From NCBI GenBank assembly GCA_036272935.1, contig DATAXP010000093.1, forward strand, positions 1 to 43,897: a DNA stretch of 43,897 nucleotides, given 5' to 3'. The first letter of the stretch is position 1. The number at the start of each line of letters is the position of its first letter. The position numbers and the translations under genes are program-made. Positions 28,401 through 34,703 of this stretch are shown one piece after another. A model generated the notes under the pieces. It did no database searches and was not told where the DNA came from. It was given only the letters and a program-made list of their open reading frames with translations. Origin of the DNA: DATAXP01 sp036272935 (GTDB lineage Bacteria > Planctomycetota > Planctomycetia > Pirellulales > PNKZ01).

Positions 28401-29228
28401 GTTGGCCTTCATCTTCTCGCGCTCGGCGCTGGCGGCCAGTGCGTCGGCGTCGTGAACCTTCGGCGGCTCGAGTCCCGCGGCCCAGAAGATGGCGTTGGTG
28501 AGCATGCGCGTGAACGCCGGCTGGGCGAAATCGTCGGGGTGGCCCAGCGACGTGTAGAACACGCGCGACTTGCCGGCCTGGTTGGTCCACGCCACCGGCA
28601 GGTTCACCGGCTCGCCGTTGTCGGTCGTCACGCCGTTGAACAGGATGCCCGCCTTCTTGACGTTGAGGCTCTTATAGAGCGTGCCGCCCGAGTGGAACGA
28701 CGCCTGGCGGATGCCGGTGAGCACCGGATGCGTTTGCGCGTGCGAGGCGATTGCGACATCAGTCCCTTGCTTGTTCTGATAGTGCCCCTCGTACTTCGTG
28801 CCTAGAATCTGCGTGTCGAACTCCGGCCACTCGGCGCATCCGGATGGCGGCGCCTTCCCCTTGGCTGCCGCGAAAGCGTGGCTCGCCGTGCGGATGCCGA
28901 CCAACGGCTTGCCCGCCTTCAGGTAGTCGCGCACCTGATCGAGTTCCGCCGCGGGCATCGGCCGGCGGCGCACGCTGAGCACCAGCACGTCGGCCTTGGC
29001 GATCCGCTCGATGCCCGGGAAGTGATTCGGGTTCTTCGGATCAGCAAAGATGAAATCCGAAGTGACGCCCAACGGATCGAGGAACCTCTTGGCGAAAGCC
29101 GGCAGCGTTTCCTCAGTCTTGTACTCATCCTCGCCAATGAGAAACGCGACCCTCGGCCCCGCGGCGTAGCAAGCCGCGCAGCTCACCAACAATGCGACGG
29201 CAACCAGCGTGCGCAGCACAACGTTCAT
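25416..29228 (-). CDS. ThuA / PVC-type dehydrogenase / HEAT / cytochrome c fusion protein
   Basis: A 1270-residue exported protein. Signal sequence MNVVLRTLVAVALLVSCAACYA, possibly lipidated. Residues about 25-250 are a ThuA-like glutamine-amidotransferase-fold domain (VAFLIGEDEYKTEE, VLVLSVRRRPMPA, VFYTSLGHPDDF). About 290-680 is the PVC-type membrane-bound dehydrogenase propeller (GRLWVVQYRQYPFP, VFEDTNGDGKYDSAKDVI, SLKWGPDGWLYGANGS, DLEVGPDGAVYVADWYD). About 700-1080 are HEAT-like helical repeats. The end holds a cytochrome c with CGVCH at 1142-1146 and GPDLTGYERTNLDFLL. These proteins are thought to oxidise sugars or related compounds in the periplasm (family inference). GAGGGG precedes the ATG; a good promoter lies upstream. 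Confidence 0.9.
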   Translation of the reverse strand: MNVVLRTLVAVALLVSCAACYAAGPRVAFLIGEDEYKTEETLPAFAKRFLDPLGVTSDFIFADPKNPNHFPGIERIAKADVLVLSVRRRPMPAAELDQVRDYLKAGKPLVGIRTASHAFAAAKGKAPPSGCAEWPEFDTQILGTKYEGHYQNKQGTDVAIASHAQTHPVLTGIRQASFHSGGTLYKSLNVKKAGILFNGVTTDNGEPVNLPVAWTNQAGKSRVFYTSLGHPDDFAQPAFTRMLTNAIFWAAGLEPPKVHDADALAASAEREKMKANLAGNDDVARVMKSFKGKGEVGDDSLPTPPEEAVKMFQVQDGFEMQLLAHEPTVAQPLYMHFDARGRLWVVQYRQYPFPAGLKVVKYDQYLRAVFDKVPAPPPQGEKGLDKITVFEDTNGDGKYDSAKDVITGLNICSAVCVGAGGIWVLNPPYLLFYPDANGDDIPDGDPEVRLSGFGLEDTHSVANSLKWGPDGWLYGANGSTTTGVVNSDVTKNVAFQGQMIWRYHPRTRVFEIFAEGGGNTFSLDIDKAGRVFSGTNGGGTRGMFYPQGSYGEKNWGKHGPLTNPFAFGYFKHMRHEGDDDRFPQTFIIYEGGQFPKRYDHQVIAGNALHNRIWASQLLPDTSTYRTIDMPLLCVTADHWFRPVDLEVGPDGAVYVADWYDSRLTHVDPRDNWHKGSGRLYRLQVKGAKPQGVFDLAKESNDKLIARLDDKNKWFRQQAVRVLAERGDESIVPALRKLIDAADPRSLEALWVIYRLGGFDDSLALAGLDHSSEHVRRWTARLVGDDHKASAAVGKALVKLCATEPVDQVRSQLASTAKRLPAGVCLPMAKALAARSEDVDDLHIPMLVWWAIESKATSDRDGVVALFADPAFWSLPIVDEVIVERTMQRYAMTGETADLHTCAKLLALAPDHARKERLMAGLLEAFRGRKITGLPESLATALDDYQSKLGKSDLALGLRLGKKEAIAEALKVVADEKAPKPTRLAYIEILGQIRQPQAVDVLLKVLATTPSHSLKRAGLEALMNFDDPKIGETVIKLYHSTLPDEQGVRTSAQRLLGSRPASALLTLRQVDDGLIPKSAIPMDVVQTISLFNDPEVKQLVAKHWGKIRSTSAEKQQQIARLRELIRSGGGNPSAGIVTFTKKCGVCHTLFGEGGKTGPDLTGYERTNLDFLLTAVVDPSAAIREEFTTFAVVLNDGRTMTGLITDQNTRTVTLRGADNRPVLLNRDDIDELTALPISLMPENQMNDLDDQGLRDLFAYLMSRAPAKTLSAK

Positions 29229-29276
29229 GGGAGTAACCCCTCGAGGCAGGCAAAGTGAATTCAGGCGGGAACGTCG

Positions 29277-29305
29277 ATTGTAAAGCGCGCCCACACATAG
29301 TGCAA
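29277..29305 (-). promoter_or_regulatory. Promoter of the ThuA/cytochrome c gene
   Basis: On the minus strand TTGCAC (29305-29300), exact 17-base spacer, TACAAT (29282-29277, 5 of 6). The predicted start near 29270 gives a leader of about 42 bases containing GAGGGG before the ATG at 29228. Confidence 0.6.
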
Positions 29306-29390
29306 ACCAGGGCTTAGCAACCACGTCCGCACGCTGCGTCGCACATGCGCGCGTTTGCCAAGATGGCAAGTCGGTCGCCCTCCACTCCGC

Positions 29391-29420
29391 TTGTTCCCAA
29401 GAGATTGCCGGGCATATGCT
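29391..29420 (+). promoter_or_regulatory. Promoter of the second antitoxin, predicted leaderless
   Basis: TTGTTC (29391-29396), 18-base spacer, TATGCT (29415-29420, 4 of 6), then 6 bases (CACGAT) and the ATG at 29427. Same hexamer-to-ATG spacing as nadA and nadK; no Shine-Dalgarno box. Confidence 0.45.
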
Positions 29421-29426
29421 CACGAT

Positions 29427-29627
29427 ATGGGTACGCTTCAGGAACTCGAACAGGCCATCCGCCAGCTTTCTGGCGAGGAACGGGCGGCGTTCCGGGCGTG
29501 GTACGCCGAATTCGACGCGGCTGAGTGGGACCGCCAGTTCGAGGCCGACGTGTCGGCCGGCCGACTCGATTGGCTTGCCGACGAGGCCCGAGCGGACTTG
29601 CGCTCGGGCCGGTGCACGCACCGATAA
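29427..29627 (+). CDS. Antitoxin-type small protein of a RelE-family system
   Basis: A 66-residue protein starting MGTLQELEQAIRQLSGEERA, then FRAWYAEFDAAEWDRQFEAD and LADEARADLRSGRC. The pattern is that of a known small antitoxin family that precedes RelE-like toxins and carries the AEFDAAEWD block. Intact. The broken toxin frame overlaps its end from a GTG at 29612. Family-based assignment; repression of its own promoter is likely but not visible. Confidence 0.75.
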   Translation: MGTLQELEQAIRQLSGEERAAFRAWYAEFDAAEWDRQFEADVSAGRLDWLADEARADLRSGRCTHR

Positions 29628-29894
29628 ACCGCCGGGCGACGGCGCGATTTTGAGAGCGCTACCGGGGACTGCCCGAAGAGGTGGAGCGGCAGGCCGACCG
29701 CGATTACGAACTGCTGCAAGCCGACCCGCTGCACCCATCGCTGCACTTCAAGAAAGTCGGCACCTTCTGGTCCGTGCGGGTCGGCTCGCATTATTTATCG
29801 AGCGCTAGCGGCGGTCGAGGACGGCCAAGACATGGTGTGGGTCTGGATCGGGACGCACGCCGAGTACGAGCGGCTGATCCACACAAGAACCTAA
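29612..29894 (+). pseudogene. RelE-family toxin, inactivated by a nonsense codon and a 4-bp duplication
   Basis: Reading from GTG 29612 gives NRRATARF, then TGA (29651-29653) where homologues have Trp (TGG), then ERYRGLPEEVERQADRDYEL and HPSLHFKKVGTFWSVRVGSHY. At 29791-29798 the string TTAT is duplicated, shifting the frame; after removing it the sequence continues RALAAVEDGQDMVWVWIGTHAEYERLI in homologous form (given here as read from the shifted frame in pieces) and ends at TAA 29892. Without the duplication the locus would be 279 bases, 92 residues, the normal size. Two independent lesions make an assembly error unlikely. From 29895 to 30045 no gene is seen. Confidence 0.85.
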
Positions 29895-30045
29895 CCTTTG
29901 CGTTCCAAGCGGCCGCTTCCAGACAGTGGCACCTTCACGTTCATTTCCAACCGCTTATCGCCGGAGGTGGCGATCGAGTGCGCGATGAGCCGATTCGCCG
30001 CGCGCCCGACGATCGGACGCGGCGGTTAAGCGGGGGAAGATCGGG

Positions 30046-30171
30046 CTAGTTCTTCGGCTGCACTTTTGCGCAGCGCTTGCATCGCTTGAGCCGGCGGTTG
30101 ATCTGCGAACCGCACTTGGGGCAGCGGAGCATCTTGCGCGCTTTCACGAGCGCGGTGCGGGGACGAACCAT
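30046..30171 (-). CDS. Small zinc-ribbon protein, 41 residues
   Basis: The frame starts MVRPRTALVKARKMLRCPKC, continues GSQINRRLKRCKRCAK and ends VQPKN. Two CxxC pairs (CPKC and CKRC) in a very basic protein form a clear zinc-ribbon or knuckle, reminiscent of small ribosomal or nucleic-acid-binding zinc proteins. No strong ribosome site is visible. The frame is short, so the four spaced Cys and basic composition are the main support. No family is assigned. Confidence 0.5.
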   Translation of the reverse strand: MVRPRTALVKARKMLRCPKCGSQINRRLKRCKRCAKVQPKN

Positions 30172-30575
30172 GGCGATCCTCGATTCCCGGATAAACGATC
30201 CTTATGGAAAGTCCTTTACGATACCCGCCGAACGCATCGGCGGCAAGCCTTGGATTTGTAAAGGGTTATCCCTTACGAACATGCAAGAAATGCCGCGATT
30301 TTCCTGCTGCCGGGAGAGTGGTATAGTTGTGGTGAGTCGTGACGAGGGAATGTCTTGGGCACGCTGAGGCCTCAACCATCGCGGACGAGGCTTGCACGAT
30401 GCTTCGCACCGGACTGCGTTGAAAATCTCGAAGTAGGCGTTGCCCCAAGCGCTCTCAGCGTTGTGACTGTGGCTGTCGAACGCATCGCACGCGTGCAGCA
30501 CGCCAAACGCCGCACGTTTATCTTCCGCTTCGACAGCGAGGAATTTTTTTGCCCCTCAGGGGCGGGAGATGAACC
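30172..30575. other. Intergenic region with hairpins; no gene recognised
   Basis: About 400 bases. A perfect 7-bp stem CCGCCGA / TCGGCGG sits at 30225-30243 and an imperfect one at 30258-30276 (GTAAAGGG / CCCTTAC), both in the predicted leader of the small zinc-ribbon gene. TATAGT near 30322 is a weak -10 candidate for the gene at 30576. At 30552-30564 GCCCCTCAGGGGC can form a 5-bp stem just ahead of that gene's ribosome site. No conserved frame was found. Confidence 0.5.
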
Positions 30576-30983
30576 ATGCGAACGATTCGACTTTCGTTGA
30601 TCGCAGCACTCGTGACCGCAGGTAGTTTTGCCGTGGCTTCGGCCGATCCTTACAACCGCAGCGCCCAGAACAAGCCGCTGGGGCAGGGCAACCAGGCAGC
30701 GACGCGGACCATGCGCAGCTATTCGTACGCTCCGCAGGCGGTGGTGACGCAGCAGGCCGCTCCGGCACAACGGCAGCCGGTCGTCGCACAGCCGCAACCG
30801 GCGCCGCAACAGCCGCGCGTCGTGCAAAGCACGCAGCCGCGCACGTATCGCAGCTATTCGTACCGGCCGCGCACGGCGAACGATTACACTCGTAATCGCA
30901 ACGGCCTGGGCTTCAACGGCGACAACTACGGCTCACGGGCTGACGACAAGGCGCTGTTGCGCAACAGTGGTTTCAACTGGTAA
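30576..30983 (+). CDS. Small secreted Gln/Pro/Tyr-rich protein
   Basis: A 135-residue protein with a clear signal peptide (MRTIRLSLIAALVTAGSFAV, cleavage after ASA) and a low-complexity mature part: RSYSYAPQ and RSYSYRPR repeats around a Gln/Pro/Ala stretch, ending DDKALLRNSGFNW. A GGGAG box lies about 8 bases before the ATG, with a short hairpin just in front of it. Followed by two tandem hairpins, the second a good terminator. No family recognised; a surface or periplasmic structural role is a guess. Confidence 0.75.
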   Translation: MRTIRLSLIAALVTAGSFAVASADPYNRSAQNKPLGQGNQAATRTMRSYSYAPQAVVTQQAAPAQRQPVVAQPQPAPQQPRVVQSTQPRTYRSYSYRPRTANDYTRNRNGLGFNGDNYGSRADDKALLRNSGFNW

Positions 30984-31033
30984 GCAGATTCTTATGAAGT
31001 AGCAGGTGCGTAACGCATCGCACCTCACGCGAC

Positions 31034-31073
31034 AAGGTTCTGGTCGGACGTCCGGCCAGAACCTTTGTTTTTT
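31034..31073 (+). terminator. Intrinsic terminator
   Basis: AAGGTTCTGG (31034-31043) pairs with CCAGAACCTT (31056-31065), followed by TGTTTTTT. A second hairpin just before it (AGGTGCG / CGCACCT, 31004-31025) may help. It ends the 30576 gene and lies 20 bases before the stop of the convergent ATP-grasp gene. Confidence 0.85.
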
Positions 31074-31092
31074 CGATAGCGGACAAGCCGAG

Positions 31093-32112
31093 TTAGATCC
31101 CCACACGGCGCGCCGTTGCCTGCTCGGCGAGTTGCACGAGGAACCGGTCGTAGTCGATTTCGGCTACCGCGAGCGCCCGGGCCAGGCCGGCGGTTGGGCC
31201 GATGTCCGGATTGCCGTTCACTTCGAGGATGAACGGTTCGCCTGCCGAGTTCACGCGCAAATCGACCCGCGCGTAGTCGCGGCATCCGGTGGCTTGAAAC
31301 GCTGCCAATGCCACGGCTTCGATCCGTCGCGCCAGCTCCGGCTCGACCTGTGCCGGGCAGCGAACCGGTGTGCCGACGCATTCGGCGCTCTCGGCGAACC
31401 ATTTGCCCTCGTAGGTCACGATGTTCCAGCCGCCCGCCACGCCGGCAGCAAACTCGATCTCCGCCAGTGGCAACGCCCGCGGCTCGGGCAATGCCACGAT
31501 GCCGACATTGAATTCGCGCCCCGCGATGAATTGCTCGGCCAGCACCGCGCCGAACTTCTGCGCGACGCGCTCCACCTGCCGCGCGAAGGCGTCCGGAGTT
31601 TCGACGACACTATCTCGATCGATTCCCAAACTGGCATCTTCGTGCGCCGGCTTCACGATCCACGGTCCGGTTTCGAGTAGTCGGCGATACTCTTCGTCCG
31701 GCAGGCCGCGCTCATCGAGCAGGCGCGCTGCCGGCGTGGACAGTCCCGCACCGGCCAGCAGCCACTTGGCGCGCGGCTTGTCGCGCACCAAGGCCAAACA
31801 TTCCGCAGGACTGCCGGTGTAAGGCCAGCCGAACAGGTCGAGCAGCCCGGTGACTTGCCCCTCACCGGTGCCGCGGCCGTGAAAGCCCTCGAACAGGTTG
31901 AACACTGCGTCGGGACGCGCTGCACGGCGCAGGTCGTCGAACAAGCGCGGCACATCGGGGCGGACCGGCAGGCGCCGCGCACAATGCCCAGCGGCACTCA
32001 ACGCGCGCTCAACCGCTTCGACGCTTTCCAGCACGCCTGCTTCTTGAGCGTAATCCGGGTGATCGGCCGGCAGTTCCGGCTCGTTGAACAAGATGGCGAC
32101 GTCGAGAGACAT
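31093..32112 (-). CDS. D-Ala-D-Ala-ligase-like ATP-grasp ligase (A)
   Basis: A 339-residue ATP-grasp enzyme, a fold that activates a carboxylate as acyl-phosphate and joins it to an amine. The N-terminal part is Ddl-like (AVFNLFEGFHGRGTGEGQV, LDLFGWPYTGSPAECLALVRDK); the ATP-binding part has PWIVKPAHEDASLGI, LAEQFIAGREFNVGIVAL and the metal-binding end CRDYARVDLRVNSAGEPF then ILEVNGNPDIGPTAGL. Compared with Ddl, the ENTxPG-type end is replaced by EVNGNPDIGP, so D-Ala is not the expected substrate. Last gene of the kamA cassette, 5 bases after ATP-grasp B. No Ser/Thr-rich regulatory part. Substrate unknown. Confidence 0.88.
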   Translation of the reverse strand: MSLDVAILFNEPELPADHPDYAQEAGVLESVEAVERALSAAGHCARRLPVRPDVPRLFDDLRRAARPDAVFNLFEGFHGRGTGEGQVTGLLDLFGWPYTGSPAECLALVRDKPRAKWLLAGAGLSTPAARLLDERGLPDEEYRRLLETGPWIVKPAHEDASLGIDRDSVVETPDAFARQVERVAQKFGAVLAEQFIAGREFNVGIVALPEPRALPLAEIEFAAGVAGGWNIVTYEGKWFAESAECVGTPVRCPAQVEPELARRIEAVALAAFQATGCRDYARVDLRVNSAGEPFILEVNGNPDIGPTAGLARALAVAEIDYDRFLVQLAEQATARRVGI

Positions 32113-32117
32113 CGCTG

Positions 32118-33146
32118 CTAAACCGCAAGCGAGAGGGACTGTCGCTCGATCGCAGCCTGGACAATGCGATCAATGACGCCGACGTGCGATACGCCCATTG
32201 CCTCGGCCATTAAGATCAGGTCGCCGGAACCGGGCGCGAGGCCGGGCAGTGGGTTGGCTTCGAGGAAGTACGCCACTCCGGCGCGCAAGCGGAAGTCGAG
32301 TCGCGCCACATCGCGGCATCCGAGAGCGCGCCAAGCACGCAGCGCGGCGCGGCGGACCGTCTGAACATCGGCCGCAGAAAGCTGTGCCGGGCACTCGTAC
32401 TCGACGCGCCTGCGCCAGTCGCGCTTCACATCGAGCCCATACACGAATGGGACATCCTTCTGCTTCGGCACGACGCGCATGATTCCCAGCACGTCGGTCG
32501 GCTCGTGGCCGATGATCCCCACGGTCAGCTCGTCGCCGTCGATGAACTCTTCGACGAGGATCGGTTGCCGGTAGGTCTCGCTGAGCCGGGCGACGGCCTC
32601 GTGCAGTTCAGCGCGGTCGGCGATCAAGTTGCTGCCGACGATCCCTTTACTCGAGCCTTCAAAGGCTGGCTTGATGAACACGGGCAGCGGCAGCAAGTCG
32701 AGCTGTGCGGCAACGTCGTCGGAGAAGCTGCCGTCGACGAACACCCAGCGCGGCGTCGACACACCAGCGTCGCGCACGAGGCGCTTGGCACAGTCCTTGT
32801 CGAGCGCGGCGGCCAAGGTCAACGGATCGGACCCGGTGTACGGGATGCCGAGCGTTTCGAGCACGGCCGGCACACGGGCTTCGCGATCGCGCGCGCAGCC
32901 GCGGCCCTCGGCAATGTTGAACACCATCTCGGGGCGCGGCTCGTCGAGCAGGCGGCGGAACATCGGCTCACCGTCGCCGAGCAGCGTCACTTCATGCCCC
33001 AGCGATTCGAGTGCCCCGCGGAGGGCGGCAATCGTTTCCGGCGAGTCGAACTCTTCCTCGGCGTCGCCGAGATTGGCGTCGCCGGCTTGGCAGACAGGCA
33101 TGTCCGCCCCACTGTTTTTGGCGGTGAACGTGATGCCGATTCTCAC
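32118..33146 (-). CDS. D-Ala-D-Ala-ligase-like ATP-grasp ligase (B)
   Basis: A 342-residue ATP-grasp enzyme of the same superfamily as its neighbour but clearly different in sequence. Marks: MVFNIAEGRGCARDREARVP, LETLGIPYTGSDPLTLAAALDK, PVFIKPAFEGSSKGI (Ddl-like glycine loop), ILVEEFIDGDELTVGIIGHE, and GCRDVARLDFRLRAGVAYFL ending EANPLPGLAPGSGDL. The start is GTG 33146, overlapping the kamA stop by four bases (GTGA), a sign of translational coupling. The middle (MRVVPKQKDVPFVYGLDVKR) suggests a specific acceptor pocket. A second ligation step in the same pathway is the natural reading. Confidence 0.88.
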   Translation of the reverse strand: MRIGITFTAKNSGADMPVCQAGDANLGDAEEEFDSPETIAALRGALESLGHEVTLLGDGEPMFRRLLDEPRPEMVFNIAEGRGCARDREARVPAVLETLGIPYTGSDPLTLAAALDKDCAKRLVRDAGVSTPRWVFVDGSFSDDVAAQLDLLPLPVFIKPAFEGSSKGIVGSNLIADRAELHEAVARLSETYRQPILVEEFIDGDELTVGIIGHEPTDVLGIMRVVPKQKDVPFVYGLDVKRDWRRRVEYECPAQLSAADVQTVRRAALRAWRALGCRDVARLDFRLRAGVAYFLEANPLPGLAPGSGDLILMAEAMGVSHVGVIDRIVQAAIERQSLSLAV

Positions 33147-34567
33147 GACGCGCGCGCCCGACTAGGAGGAAAGTGCGGGCCGTCGAGAATCGGCAGCGAG
33201 TTAAAATCGCTCGCGTGGCCGGCCGGTGAGTCGTTGTCGCCGTGCTCGCGACGGCGTTCCAATCGCGGCAGCCCCTCGGGCACCAGCGCCGTTTCGTTGC
33301 CGCTGAGCAGGTTGCTCACGCCCAGCGACGGGTACAAATCGGGCTGGCCGTCCTCGCGATCTTCGGGAGCGTAGCGGAACAGCATTCCTTCGTAGTTCCG
33401 CAGCACGACCGATTTGTCGCTGGCGCTGACCAGGTAGTTGGGCATCAGCGGCACTTTGCCGGCGCCGTGCATGCCGTCGACCACGTAGGTCGGCACGCCG
33501 AGGCCCGACATGTGGCCGCGCAGGCCTTCGATGATTTCCAGGCCTTTCCAGATCGTGGTGCGGAAATGCCCGGCGCCGGTCACCGGATCGCAGTGGAACA
33601 GGTAGTACGGCCGCACCTTGATCCGCAGCAGCGCGCGCATCAAGGCGCGCATCACGGGAACCGAGTCGTTCACGCCCTTGAGCAACACCGTGTGGTTGTT
33701 GCAAGGGATGCCAGCGCCGACGAGGTTGCGAATCGCACGAGTCGCCTCGGGCGTGATCTCGCGCGGATGGTTAAAGTGCGTCTGCATCCAAATCTTGCCG
33801 GCATCGCGCAATAGCGCGATCAGGCCTTCATCGAACAGGCGCTGCGGCAGCGTCACCGGCACGCGCGATCCCAGCCGGATCACGTCGACGTGGTCGATGG
33901 CTGACAGCTCCTGGACGAACCAGCGCAGCTTCGATACCGGCAGCGACAGCGGATCGCCGCCCGACACGATCACGTCGTGAATCTGCCGATGGTCGCGGAT
34001 GTACTCGATCATCCGTTGATCGTTGTGGCTGGGGCCGTCCCAACCGTCGCGGTCCATGGTGACGCGCTTGCGCGTGCAGAACCGGCAGTACATCGAGCAG
34101 ACGTGCGTGGTCACCACGAGCACGCGATCGGGATACCGATGCGTGAGCCCCGGGACCGGCGAGTCCTTATCTTCCTCCAGCGGATCATCGAGCTCCTGGC
34201 CCGACGGGCTGACCAACTCCTGCGGACTGGGGACCGACTGCAAGCGAATCGGATCGCAAGGATTGTCGGTATCGATCAGCGAGAAGTAGTACGGAGGAAT
34301 CGCGAGCTTGTAGTGGGCTTCGAGCCGCTCGAGGGCCGCGATCTCCTCGGGCGTGTGCGGCAGCAGCTCGACGACCTGGTGCGTCGTGCGCACCGCGTTC
34401 TGCATCTGCCAGCGCCAGTCGTCCCACAGCTCCGCCGGAATATCGTTCCACTTCGGATGACGGCGCGGCGAACTAGGAGGCTCTTCGGCGTCTTCCGACC
34501 CGCAGACAGAGGCCGCAAACGACGCGGCGTCGATTTCGTTCATCGCGGACTTCACTCGCCTCCTCAT
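33143..34567 (-). CDS. kamA: Lysine 2,3-aminomutase (radical SAM, KamA family)
   Basis: A 474-residue radical SAM/PLP enzyme that moves the amino group of lysine from C2 to C3, giving beta-lysine. THVCSMYCRFCTRKR holds the cluster CxxxCxxC (Cys157, 161, 164). The PLP lysine is Lys371 in GMHGAGKVPLMPNYL. Asp327 (FHCDPVTGAGHFR) and Asp364 (YVVDGMHGAGK) are spaced exactly as the lysine-binding Asp293 and Asp330 of the clostridial enzyme (37 apart; Asp364 to Lys371 is 7). Glutamate aminomutases lack these Asp, so lysine is the likely substrate. Longer N-terminus than the clostridial enzyme. First gene of a three-gene set with two ATP-grasp ligases. An in-frame ATG at 34543 is an alternative start. 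Confidence 0.92.
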   Translation of the reverse strand: MRRRVKSAMNEIDAASFAASVCGSEDAEEPPSSPRRHPKWNDIPAELWDDWRWQMQNAVRTTHQVVELLPHTPEEIAALERLEAHYKLAIPPYYFSLIDTDNPCDPIRLQSVPSPQELVSPSGQELDDPLEEDKDSPVPGLTHRYPDRVLVVTTHVCSMYCRFCTRKRVTMDRDGWDGPSHNDQRMIEYIRDHRQIHDVIVSGGDPLSLPVSKLRWFVQELSAIDHVDVIRLGSRVPVTLPQRLFDEGLIALLRDAGKIWMQTHFNHPREITPEATRAIRNLVGAGIPCNNHTVLLKGVNDSVPVMRALMRALLRIKVRPYYLFHCDPVTGAGHFRTTIWKGLEIIEGLRGHMSGLGVPTYVVDGMHGAGKVPLMPNYLVSASDKSVVLRNYEGMLFRYAPEDREDGQPDLYPSLGVSNLLSGNETALVPEGLPRLERRREHGDNDSPAGHASDFNSLPILDGPHFPPSRARAS

Positions 34568-34703
34568 GAGTCGATTTCCGGCTTAGGAGGCCAATATCCC
34601 TTGGCCAAACGTCCTAAACCTGCGTGCTTATAGCATTGGTCCCGAAAACCGACAAGCGAATTTAGCGGCTAGGAGCTGAGATTTGGAAGTCTGGATTCAG
34701 GAT

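Noticed and set aside
29895..30030. Possible coding frame after toxin 2 (reading PDSGTFTFISNRLSPEVAIE)
   Set aside because: It is open but lacks a start and known similarity, and follows a stop; kept as unassigned.
31093..33146. Both ATP-grasp genes as D-Ala-D-Ala ligases (ddl)
   Set aside because: Ddl-like fold is clear, but the catalytic end differs and the aminomutase partner argues for another substrate; no ddl symbol is given.
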